Assembly: GCA_963556145.1 (NCBI GenBank)
Contig: OY744461.1
Location: forward strand, 124,001 to 188,000
Direction of reading: 5' to 3'
Length of the DNA stretch: 64,000 nucleotides
Source of the DNA: Hygrocybe punicea
Taxonomy: Eukaryota; Basidiomycota; Agaricomycetes; Agaricales; Hygrophoraceae
The notes below the pieces were generated by a model that worked only from the letters and a program-made list of their open reading frames with translations, was not told the DNA's origin and did no database searches. The position numbers and the translations under genes are program-made. Below are positions 54,720-64,000 of the stretch, piece after piece (position 1 is the stretch's first letter; the number at the start of each line of letters is the position of its first letter).

Positions 54720-55640
54720 CTCAATAGTTCCATTGCTTCGGTACTTGGAAGCCGCGATGCTCCCACCACCCAAGGACTCCGTTGGAGCACTCATACTGAA
54801 GAAAATGGGATGGCGGCTAGGCCAAGGCATTGGCCCGCGCATAACGTGGCGTCAGCTAAAACTTCAAGACCTGCAAGTTTCACTTAGGCCGAATGTTACT
54901 GCCGACGACATTCCTGAGGACGAAGAAGCCAGTAAACACACCTACGCCCCTCGAGATACCCCTGTTCTGCGTGTGGAGCGAAAAGACAATTCCCATGGAC
55001 TAGGTCTCCCAGGATGGGCTTGAACGAAAGTCTCGGAGTCGACGGGAGTAAAAATAATTCTGGGCCCAAGTTGGCATGTACGTGTGTGTGGTCCGCAATA
55101 TTTATATCGGATCATTTCATGGTCTTGGCGCATTAAACGACACCGAAGACGACGACGTGGATGTCTATGAAGGAAATCTCGATCACGGGCGGACACGTTT
55201 GGCTTACGATGCCCTCCGTCGTGAAGACAACGAAAAGACCTTCCCGGTTAGATCTATCCGAACTAACAACAAACCAGAAACCGTGAGCAGGCCGCGTTTC
55301 CATTTGTTCAAGAAGGACTCAGAAATTTATCTCTTGAAGAGCACAGCAATGCTCGTCTGTGCGTTCCATGACAGAACACCAGTTCTCGCAGGACCTATAC
55401 TTTCTGATCAACCAGTAGCTGAAGATCGATGGTTGGTAACGTGTTGATTGATTATCTCCAGAATAATAGCTTGATTTCACTCTACAGGTATCCTCTTCCA
55501 GATATCCCCTAGGGATGGAAGCCGAATCCAAATCGTGTTTGGGAGAGCGACAAGGAGAACGTTGGAACCAAAACATCTTCCTCCGAGCCTCTGTCGCACG
55601 CGAAATGGAAGTTAGGCAAATCGGCCGATGAGGTATGAAT
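54720..55640 (+). pseudogene. GPATCH1: GPATCH1-like gene, G-patch and middle part
   Basis: AAMLPPPKDSVGALILKKMG and WRLGQGIGPRITWRQLKLQD form the G-patch (about 54754-54870). DEEASKHTYAPRDTPVLRVE and KDNSHGLGLPG follow. A missing base (GGATGGGC) breaks the frame before LNESLGVDGSKNNSGPKLA. After an intron come GLGALNDTEDDDVDVYEGNL, CAFHDRTPVLAGPILSDQPV and AEDRW. After another intron come YPLPDIP, an in-frame TAG, and GWKPNPNRVWESDKENVG. All blocks match the GPATCH1 order. The TAG could derive from CAG. Sequence after about 55650 no longer fits. The gene is dead. Confidence 0.75.
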
Positions 55641-55849
55641 TGTATATTCAGCGGGCCCCTTTTATTCCTGACAAGAGAATCTATGTAGCGGGGTTCGTTA
55701 CTGGGCGAAACGCCGCTCCCTGCTGGAGGCGGAGAAAGAGATGGAGAAATTGATGACCCATGTGAGGGCTCTGGAGAGAATCCTCGAAGATGCGAAGAAG
55801 CCTGTGTGTGCGGATCTTGCTCTCTTTCTACCAGCTGATTCAATTTCGA

Positions 55850-56876
55850 TGTAGCGAATGAGCTTTTCAACCGTTTCCGCGAAGGAGATCATAAACTTGG
55901 GAATTGTGAGGAGTAGGTTGGTTTTCCGTCCCGAAGGTGTCAAAGCATTGCTGTCAAGTTCGAATGAATTGGGCACCGCCGATGAGCTCTCTTCCTTTCA
56001 CGTCTCAAGGAGATATTTGACCACGTCAACATGGATGTGAGTGCTAGAATGTGGTTGTACTGGGCAACTATACTCATGTCGAGATTAAGTACGAACCTGG
56101 GGCTCGTATGCTTCTTGACGCTGTTCTTCTATCAGTTGCGAAGATTGCCACGAAGCGCCAAACAGACCAACGTGTCGCCATTCTTACTGAAATGAGGGTC
56201 ACTATCACAGGAGATGGTGTCTTGGTCAAGAATCCCACATCGGATTATGAGCTATGGCTAACGGGTAGCATTGACTATGGTGTCATTCAATATCAGGATG
56301 ATCCGGAGAGCAAAGGTAGATTTCCATTGGTTTGCTATGCGGTGCTCTTTATGAATGTTATATGCAGCAATGCTGCTGGGAGAGGATGCCTCGCGACTTC
56401 ACGTATTTGACGTTGCTGCCGGACGGCTCTTTCTGGTTGAAGCGAAACGCCTCTCGGGCGCATCCGGGAGTCTCTCGTTACATATGCCCGAGGCGATTGC
56501 CCAAGCATTAGCATTGAGCGAGTATACTCAGTGAGGAATAGCCTCATGTGAACTATCATTTTACTCATCCAGCATCTCCAGTGAAGACACAGTTCATTTT
56601 TGTTTGTCTAACGGTCGTTCTTGGATTTTTGCAATTCTCGTGAAGCGCGGAAATGGGGAACATGTTGTCTATGAATCAACCCCTCGTTATCTCGATAGAG
56701 GGGTGCAATATCAAACTGAGAACGCGAAGGAATCGATCCAGACGATTGTGGAACTGTTACTTTTCTGGGTCAGTGTGATTAATATTGGACAAGTAAAAGT
56801 GGGGGGAGCTCACAGCCTCTTCCAGCTTTCGCCCACTGACGAAACCTCCGAGACGCTATATGAGCTAAAGGATTAA
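55850..56876 (+). pseudogene. Fragment of a basidiomycete-specific protein family
   Basis: Pieces in order are NELFNRFREGDHKLGNCE, VFRPEGVKALLSSSNELGTA, LLDAVLLSVAKIATKRQTDQ, DYELWLTGSIDYGVIQYQDD, then an intron (about 56315-56368). LLLGEDASRLHVFDVAAGRL and FLVEAKRLSGASGSL follow, another intron, VHFCLSNGRSWIFAILVKRG, and TDETSETLYELKD with a stop at 56874-56876. Frameshifts occur near 55915 and 56040. I recall this WLTG-x-V/I-DYG / LVEAKRL pattern from large families of unknown function in mushroom genomes. The stop codon overlaps the left flank of the CACTA-like element. Confidence 0.55.
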
Positions 56877-57329
56877 CCCCAGTCAAAAGTCCGTAATTTA
56901 GGGTAGATTTATCTGCATTTTCTTTGATTATAATAGATATAAATGACCGAAATCGACAATCTTTCTTATACTATATATTTTTCTGATCCTATCGATTTTT
57001 TTCGGCAATAGTGTGTTTTTAATCTACTGTACTCTACACTTCTCAATTGAATCCCTTGTTTTCCAGTCATTCTGTTGCATTGCCAACGATTAATACTACA
57101 ATACAGGTTAGGTCCATTTATCCCGCGCTTGGTTCCATTCTGGTCCTCTTCCGGTCCTGTTCCCGCCCCATTTACGCCCTGCTTCCATCCCATTTCCATT
57201 CCATTCCCCATCTCTACAGTGTATCGAAAAGAAATCTAAGTTGGTGCACGAATCAGGTCGGTTCATTGATCGTAGTTGCTTTCCCGTTCTTCTGTAGGTA
57301 GCAAATCCGAGTTAGCACCCTCTCGGTCT

Positions 57330-59453
57330 CTATATAACACGTACCATGGCTTTAGCTAGGGTGCCGTAGTGCTGCAAAGACTGTGCCGTGAATGTCATAC
57401 AAAATACATTCACATTCACCTACCTTCTGTTTGTCACTGGTGAAATAGTTCTTGAAGTCGTTCTTTAGACCATGTGGGTTCATCTTAAGCCATTCGCGCA
57501 TGCATATATTTATAGAATGATAAACAGCATCATGTCGGAAGCTACACAAAGATATGAAATCCTCACCTAGCCATGTTTGCAGGCCCTGGAACGGCATAAG
57601 CAGATTTGGGTAAATTTTTGCCATTTTTGAGGCCTTCAACTGCCATTGGTGCAGAGAAAGATGAATCGGGTGCTGTTGCGGACAAAGACAACGTGAGGAG
57701 TGATGAAGCCGAATCAAGTGCCAACGAAGATGAATCAGGTGCCGAAAATGAGGCAGGTACGAGCGAAGAAGAATCGGTCGGAGCTGGTGCAGACAAAGAT
57801 GAGACAGGTTTCGGCGCGAGTGGCGCTGGTGCAGATGAAGATGAGCCAGGTACGAGCGAAGAAAAATCGGTCGGAGCTGGTGCAGACGGAAATGAGACAG
57901 GTTTCGGCACGAGTGGCGCTGGTGCAGACGAAGATGAGCCAGGTACAAGTGAAGAAGAATCAGTCAGAGCTGGTGCAGACGGAAATGAGACAGGTTTCGG
58001 CGCGAGTGGCGCTGGTGCAGACGAAGATGAGCCAGGTACAAGTGAAGAAGAATCAGTCAGAGCTGGTGCAGACGGAAATGAGACAGGTTTCGGCGCGAGT
58101 GGCGCTGGTGCAGACGAAGATGAGCCAGGTACGATACAGTTCATTTCATTGTTGTGATCGAGCTTGGCATCTATATTGTCACTAGAGAACAGTCAGCATA
58201 TGCTATGATAATGCGCGATCGGCTTACAGAGGATTTGCAAATTTCAACTTCGACTATGAACCTTGTCAAAAACAATTGAACACTTGAACACTAAGGTATG
58301 TAACGTACCGAAACTGGCTTTATTTGTGCTGGTCCAGCGATGGCAGTTGGGTGGTGTTTGGAAATAAGTTTGCAGCTGTCAAGGGTGTCATCCTCTAACT
58401 GGTCGTCCATGCAAATCAGCTTAGCATCGTCTAAAACCGGAAGTACGTTGGGATTGGGTGCGGGATTGTCAGTTTCGAGCTTTGCCTTTTTGTTCAGCTT
58501 TTCTGCGCTCGGTACGGCTTTTGTCTTGATGTGGTTTTTAAACCATGATGGATAGTTTAGAGTTGCCCAGTGATCCAGCTTCCAAGATCCTTCGCAAAGC
58601 CGGAATTCGGGAAATTCGTGAAGCATCTCTGACCTGAAGTAGTCGCAAGCATTAGTATCAATTTTGGACCATGTAGGGGGCGCTAGGAGTGCTTTGTGCA
58701 GTGAGAACCAGCATTGTCGTGCTTTGACCGAGATTTGCCATAGGCGTTCGGTAGTGACTGGAATGCCATTCTCGTCCTCGAGGTAAATATGTCTCTGTTC
58801 ATCTGTTTCATCATCGGTATTGTTGTTGTCGCATTGTTTCGGTCGGCCTCGTTTCTTCTTTGAAGTTGCAAGAGCGTTAGTGTCTCCGATTGTCTCTTGG
58901 CGCGCCTTCCTAAAAAGCTTTTTGGTCCAGAACTTGACATTCGGAAAATTCACCCTTTCAAGTGGAAGCAGCGAGCTCTTGCATGGTGGTAGACCATTTA
59001 TCTGGCTGTCAGATACAGTCAAAGGAAGCTTTTGGAAAAGTTCAGAGAGCATGGACCTAGAGCCGACAAATAAAACAGTAAAGTAGATCATCTGAGATGT
59101 CGTACTCACTTGGTGGCATTCAATTCAGTTGTGAGTGCAATATTCTCTTTCTCTAACATCGCCAGGTGTTGTTGCATGTGCATATATGCAGGATTTGCGG
59201 TAGCGCTTCCAAATTTGTCATAACCACTGTTGGACATCAATGAATTATCGGCAAGAGTCAATGCTCCTGGAGGGTTCTACAAAAGATGTGAGTTGGCATG
59301 CAAAGAGAGGACCACCAAAAAAAATACTGCATATTGTCCGAGCCCAAGGTAAGAAGCCTGGGAATGCGTCGGCTGGGAATGCGTCGGCTGGTTATACATC
59401 CAATTTTGCATAGTTGATTGCACATTCTGATAGAATGGCTCTGCCTGCTCCAT
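57330..59453 (-). CDS. Second CACTA protein: coiled coil, AT-hook and Pro/Ser repeats
   Basis: Exons 59453-59328 (MEQAEPFYQNVQST), 59276-59110, 59056-58309, a 26-base exon near 58245-58220 and a large exon from about 58191 join in phase. The protein has a short coiled coil (QQHLAMLEKENIALTTELNA), then an AT-hook (KKKRGRPKQ) and acidic stretch. A conserved-looking domain follows (KARQCWFSLHKALLAPPTWS; SWKLDHWATLNYPSWFKNHI), then 31-residue repeats rich in Pro, Ser and Ala (VPGSSSSAPAPLAPKPVS). It ends with ICMREWLKMNPHGLKNDF and probably stops at 57330. The last introns are uncertain. By analogy with plant CACTA elements it could be a DNA-binding partner of the transposase, but that is inference. 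Confidence 0.65.
57747..58140. repeat. 93-bp tandem repeat within the second CACTA gene
   Basis: Copies begin GATGAGCCAGGTACNAG at 57840, 57933, 58026 and 58119 (partial), preceded by a diverged copy from about 57747. 93 bp is 31 codons, so frame is kept on both strands. The plus-strand acidic frame at 57606-58157 is the shadow of the minus-strand gene. Confidence 0.88.
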
Positions 59454-59612
59454 TGTGGAGGCTTAGCGGTGCGAGAGAGATGGAACACTGGGGGGCAGGA
59501 TGTGCAGATGGTAGTGTGAGAACAAGAGATGTTATACGCAATGCTATACATAGTGATCGTCATCGCCGTACTCCTCATCAACTTGAAGAATCTATACATA
59601 GAGTGACTATTA

Positions 59613-62600
59613 CTATGCATATAAATCATCGTCCTCGTCCTCGTCATCAAGAACCTCATCTCCTAAAAGCGATGCAATATCCAAACCCGGCTTTTCTACT
59701 AAAAAATGTTCGGTTTCGGGTGTTTCAAAGTCACCGTTTTCCAAGATTTTGAAGTATGGAATCATTGAGACGACGGATTGGATTGATGGGATATCGATAA
59801 CCCGCAGTGCAGCATCGCCTTGGTCAATGTGAATACAGCAAACAATTATAGTGCAGGAACTATCACCTTGGTAATGACACGTATAGACGGTTTGAAAAGA
59901 TGCATTGAGGAGATCAAGATCAGGTGGAGAGAACATGGAAACCAGTGCAAGAGAATAGACATTGTCAACACCGAATCTGAGGCGGAAGAAATACAGAACT
60001 TCAGCAAAGTCTGACTTGCCGTTCTCGTTGCTTTGGAGCTGATAACCATTCAGATAAAGTGATAATTTGCAATCAAGCGACTCACCTTGATGTTCCTTGT
60101 TCTCCTAAGCCTCCTGCTTGAACGATTTTCCATCCAAGAGGACCGACATATTTGCCGATTAGGAAGGCGGAGTCGTGCCCATCGTTTGACAGTGCGAGTC
60201 CATCCATCTTGATTTGGCCAACCACGATCTTCCCAATAACGAAGGATGGCAGTAGCTTCAACATCTCTTACATCAGTTGCTACCTCCTGACAAGCTCGCA
60301 AAAGAATGTAGCCATCTTGAAGGTCGATCCCACCTCTAGGGATGCTTGTTTCATTGTTCAATGGAAGTTGTGGCATCATAGATCGGATTGAGTTGAGCTG
60401 CGCACGCAGCAGCCCTCGCTGGGATATATTCGCATAGGGATCAAGGTCCTGCCGAATCTCTTTTCCAAGATTCCCAATTGTTGTTTCCATCGTCCATTGA
60501 GCGTAGCAGGCCAAGGGCCCAGCGCGGACAGTTTCAGACCCTATGTGAGTCAAGAGGTGGATGCTTTGCCGAACAAAGTGGATGCGATCAGGGCGTCGTT
60601 GGTAGTACAACTCCTCAAATTCTCGTACGAATTCGCAGAGCATTGTGGTACCTTCCTGTAGTTGAGTGGGTGATATTTGATGCTGTTGAAGGAGTTGAAC
60701 ACCTCGAACCAATTTGCAATAGTTTCGCCAATATTGGTCAGGTAAAATGTTATGTAGCAGAGCCGGTCCAAGGCCGAATAGATAGAGAAGGAACTCCCAC
60801 GCTTTGTAGCCTGAATTAATTTTTTCAGCAGGATTTCGTGGAGCGCGATCGAAGGAAGAGGGAATATATGGTGTTGCAGCAGCAACCGTCTTGCCGTGTG
60901 CCTCCCAAACCTTCCCTGTCAGAACAACCCAATCCCAAGTTGCCTTTGAGTCTGGCAAGTAACACTGGATAGTACCACGCCAAAGGCCCATGAAGAGATC
61001 GGAATCATTGAGGGCCACAAGGTGCATGATATCTAAAAGAAAGATGTTTGGAATACCAATCGTGCACTCCTTCATAAGTCCACTGAAAATCGTCTGCTTG
61101 CAGAGACCGGTTTCAAGACGGATCTTGGCGAAGTCAGTTGGATTGCGCGCAGCTGCAAGCTTTTCAAGGTTGACCAAATATCGGTGGGTAACATTTTGGC
61201 GAAAACGATGTAATTCCTGGAAAGTTACATCTTCGTGAAGGCATCCAGCAACAGTGTAATCATTCGGCTTGAGCATGACTGGATAATAATGTGGATCGCG
61301 GGCCCGACAACGGCCAGGAAGGTCACAGTACAGCCGACAACCATGTTTGCCATGATGGCCAACCATTCCGCTCATAACAGCCATAGCCAGGCTGTCAGCG
61401 GTTCCAGATACGAAAAATGGGATCGATCTAGGTATGTAGGTATTTCTTGAAGAATCCCATATTTGCAATCCTTCCTTCTGTAAAGCTGCGAGGTGGTGAA
61501 GGCTAGGATAAGCGAATGAGTCATGGTGTTTCGGTTTATTGGGACCACCAATGAACGTGCTAGGGACTACGAGTCCTTTCTTGTAGCGATAATCAGGGGA
61601 AAGGTTGTGAATAATGAAAATACTGATCCAGCAGTCGGAAGACTTGTCACGATAGAGTTGTGCGCCATCACATGAAAATTGGATCATTATATCGTCATCT
61701 TGAATCTTGCCGGCAAGAACGGCCTCTAAATATTCCTGCCCACAGTACGTATCATTGTATTCTTCAATAACACCACCGTGAGTTTCCATGTAGGTAAGAA
61801 TTCGTGCAGTTGCCTCGGCGCGGTAATGCATCTTGGCGGCACTTTCAGGCGAACGATAGAGAGCTTGAAGTACCGGCCCAATCGGAATGGTATTGAACTG
61901 CCGTTGCGGAACCTGTGCACCATTGCGAGCCAAACAAACAGGATCATAGCGGGGTTCAGAACAGATGGGGCAGGTATCAAGGTCACTGAAAGGACCGGTG
62001 AATGCAGCGCAGCTGTTGATGCACATGTCGTGTACAATAGGGACCACCCCGCTAATTTGCTCCACTCGCCGCTTGACTTGATCATACGAAAGGAAAGGAT
62101 TGTCGGGATAGCAGGCCAAGGCGGCTGCTCGGAATGAGTTGTAGGTATCTTCGGGTGCATTTGTGACGGCAAAAAAAGACCTGAGGGAAAAAAGAAAGAA
62201 AGGGTCTTCGACATCGAAAGGAAAGTCACAAGGAGCTTCTCGAAGTCGCTCGATATCCCGAGCGTTCATGTTGCTGTTTTCGAGTGTAGCTGCTTTGATC
62301 CCACTGATAAATCCTGCAGTGGTCCTGAGTTCTTCGATTTGGGATGTTACACCCAACTCTTCAGGATACAGATCGGGGACATCATGGACATGCTCAATTT
62401 GATTCTCCAATGGCATATGTCCTGCCTCGTCGTGTACAGGGCTAGGAGGGCGGTCGAGAGGGTAATCAGGTGGAGGGTCATAACATTCAAGGCCAGGGAG
62501 CGGTACATTGTGGTCAGCTGCATCCTGATGAAGATGTGATGGTTTGTATGCCAGAAGATAAAATCAACAGGCGACTCACAATGATATTCCTGTCTTGAGC

Positions 62601-62855
62601 TCGTATAATCAAATCATCTTCTATGCGTCTGCGAACCCTTCGATTTCCTTCCTCAGAGTTTTCATGTTCAGCACTCCCAGCTGTCAGAGGATTGGGTTGC
62701 AAGCCGGATTGTGCAGCGCTTCCTGTCGTCTGCGTCTCCAAGGAAATGGCAAGGTTGCGAGTAGCAAGAAACGCTGCAAGTGCCGCATCCTGGGTATTGC
62801 GATAGTACTTGCGCAGCGTTGGCCTAGATACATTTGTCGGAGGTCGTGGAGGCAT
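59613..62855 (-). CDS. Tnp2-family (CACTA-type) transposase, four exons, intact
   Basis: Exons 62855-62580, 62524-60086, 60038-59867 and 59818-59613 join with 47-55-bp introns and matching phases to 1030 residues without a stop. After a basic, disordered N-terminus come a cysteine finger-like segment (CINSCAAFTGPFSDLDTCPIC) and the Tnp2 core: IQFSCDGAQLYRDKSSDCWI, FIGGPNKPKHHDSF, FVSGTADSLAMAVMSGMVGH, HGCRLYCDLPGRCRARDPHY and YPVMLKPNDY. Later come IPNIFLLDIMHLVALND, then WTMETTIGNLGKEIRQ. The last exons give FFRLRFGVDNVYSLALVSMF and VSMIPYFKILENGDFE with FLVEKPGLD, matching the usual end of fungal transposases of this kind. It should catalyse cut-and-paste transposition of the flanking element. 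Confidence 0.85.
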
Positions 62856-62965
62856 GAAAAAATATTGAGTCGATTATTTGATAGATACGAGCAGCGTTTA
62901 ATCGAAACAAACTACAGTAATCAAATATAATCAACCCTAAATTACGGACTTTTGACTGGGGATTA

Positions 62966-64000
62966 ACTCCCGCTAGCATGTATTAGTACTGTTTCATAGC
63001 CCATCAAATCCTCTGTGATCCATGTTCCGCAATTGATGCCCATGTTATTATGCACGCCTGTAGGGCCAACCTATCACTATTATCCCTTGGAACTCAAGCG
63101 CTGTTACCGAATGTTAATTTCCTATCCTCATATTTCTGTTACATATGCCATTCCCTTCTAACTTTCAGCGCTGAGACTGCGTGCGGCTGCAAGGGTCGCA
63201 AAAAGAAAGAAGATCAAGCCATACATGCAACGACAAGGGAAGGCTACGTACGCCACGCCATGCCAACGCCGTTCAACCTCGCACCTGCATTTTCATTCAT
63301 CCCCACCCCCATGCAGCTCACTAAGAAAGATTAGTTGAAAAAAGAACAGCTTGCGTACGAAAAACGATGTGGATTTTGTGGGATGTACATCACGCTACAC
63401 GGTCGAGTTTCCACAGTTGATTGGTGCATTTCTGCACATGGGACGTGAATAAAATGCATGGGGCAAATCAAATGGCTAGAATGCGCTCACATTGGCTGCC
63501 CAGACGAGCATCTGCAAGAAGCAAGGTCTTTAAGCATGAATGGCACGGAAGAGGCGAACGAGAGTGAAACGAACGTAGTTGTCAATGTTCAAATCAACCA
63601 CCCCAGAACCGTCTGGAACGCCAATTCTATTATGGGGGGTTCAATCGTAAGGAAAGATCAGCGTTGGGGAGAAGAGATAAACTGCACATGTAAGAACCAG
63701 CATGATAATCAAGAGTCTACGACGTCGCAACGTCACTTCCACCAGGGAATTGCTGGCCTACTCATATTACGTTTGCTTTAGGCCCCCTCAGTGTAAATAC
63801 AATACAGGTAGGAGGAAATAAGGTGAGTATTGGTCTTGGTTGGGAAGGAGGACGATGAGCGTTGTCGATGGGAAGGAGGACAGTCTTTGTTGTCGTGGGG
63901 AAGGAGGTAACGACGGTGGTCATCTGTCGTTGTCGTTGGGAAGAGGATGTCGTGGCGGTTGACCCTCAACCTGTCGCACCCACATAATGTGGTACTTTGA
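62966..64000. other. Right flank without recognised gene
   Basis: Open frames at 63050-63334 and 63458-63781 show no domain. Near 63830-63950 a loose repeat of GTTGTCGNTGGGAAGGAGGA-like words occurs three to four times. Upstream of 63000 there is DNA that the CACTA insertion separated from the gene fragment ending at 56876. Confidence 0.35.

Larger units (their letters stand above)
56877..62961 (-). mobile_element. CACTA-like (Tnp2-type) DNA transposon, 6.1 kb
   Basis: Terminal inverted repeats of about 28 bp, starting CCCCAGTCAAAAGTCCG and continuing TAATTTAGGGT, match at both ends. The left is at 56877 and the right, inverted, ends at 62961. ATTA lies at both flanks (56872-56875 and 62962-62965) with one extra A on the left, so the target duplication is probably 3-4 bp but not certain. 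Two genes on minus fill the element: a Tnp2-family transposase and a second protein. TIRs and transposase are well preserved, which suggests a young insertion. Confidence 0.85.

Noticed and set aside
54503..54842. Minus ORFs of 95-106 codons
   Set aside because: Antisense to the plus-strand G-patch segment and its upstream flank; no domain.
57606..58157. Plus-strand acidic repeat ORF of 183 codons
   Set aside because: It overlaps the minus-strand CACTA gene, where exon phases and splice signals agree. The 93-bp unit keeps both strands open.

Overview
This window looks like nuclear DNA of a filamentous basidiomycete, probably an agaricomycete. The evidence is the many short GT-AG introns (about 45-75 bp), the fungal gene families (NucA/NucB secreted DNase, DUF7330-like protein, MYND-finger protein, HNH_2-type protein, nucleotide pyrophosphatase-like phosphatase, G-patch protein GPATCH1) and the mobile elements (Helitron, hAT, MULE, CACTA-like). 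No rRNA, tRNA or CRISPR array is visible. Exon models were read by eye from splice signals and frame continuity; no database search was possible.

Layout. 1-5.5 kb: host DNA with a small heat shock protein gene (2023-2606, minus) and a small multi-span membrane protein gene (3237-3988, minus). About 5.5-22.4 kb: a decayed Helitron with Rep/helicase on plus and an unknown accessory gene on minus. It is riddled with younger insertions: a 3.4-kb hAT element in the accessory gene, an unclassified 2.2-kb insert holding an 804-bp TA-flanked long-TIR element, a 320-bp hAT-type MITE, and a three-level nest of non-autonomous hAT-like elements (18475-22067). Several insertions have intact target-site duplications, and removing them on paper rejoins the host reading frame.

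22.4-30.5 kb: gene remnants and a MULE element (25335-29810) with a SWIM-finger transposase, itself carrying a hAT-type MITE in an intron. 30.5-53.3 kb: mostly host genes. They are a MYND-finger gene split by foreign DNA, a short secreted-protein fragment, a protein of unknown function, an HNH-type protein, another unknown gene, a 15-exon NucA/NucB nuclease gene with a long proline tract, a DUF7330-like gene carrying a hAT fragment in front, a membrane protein with a ubiquitin-like domain, a dead P-loop GTPase, an ankyrin protein and a secreted phosphatase-superfamily protein.

53.8-56.9 kb: a GPATCH1 pseudogene whose 5' part is inverted, then a fragment of a fungal-specific family. 56877-62961: a CACTA-like transposon with two genes on minus (Tnp2-type transposase, intact over four exons, and an AT-hook/coiled-coil partner) between long terminal inverted repeats. 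The last 1 kb has no recognisable gene.

The most unusual signal is a family of 52-56-bp palindromes, ACCTCGCGAA ... CGTCAATTGACG ... TTCGCGAGGT. It recurs about 130-195 bp inside one end of several different hAT-type non-autonomous elements and once outside any recognised element.
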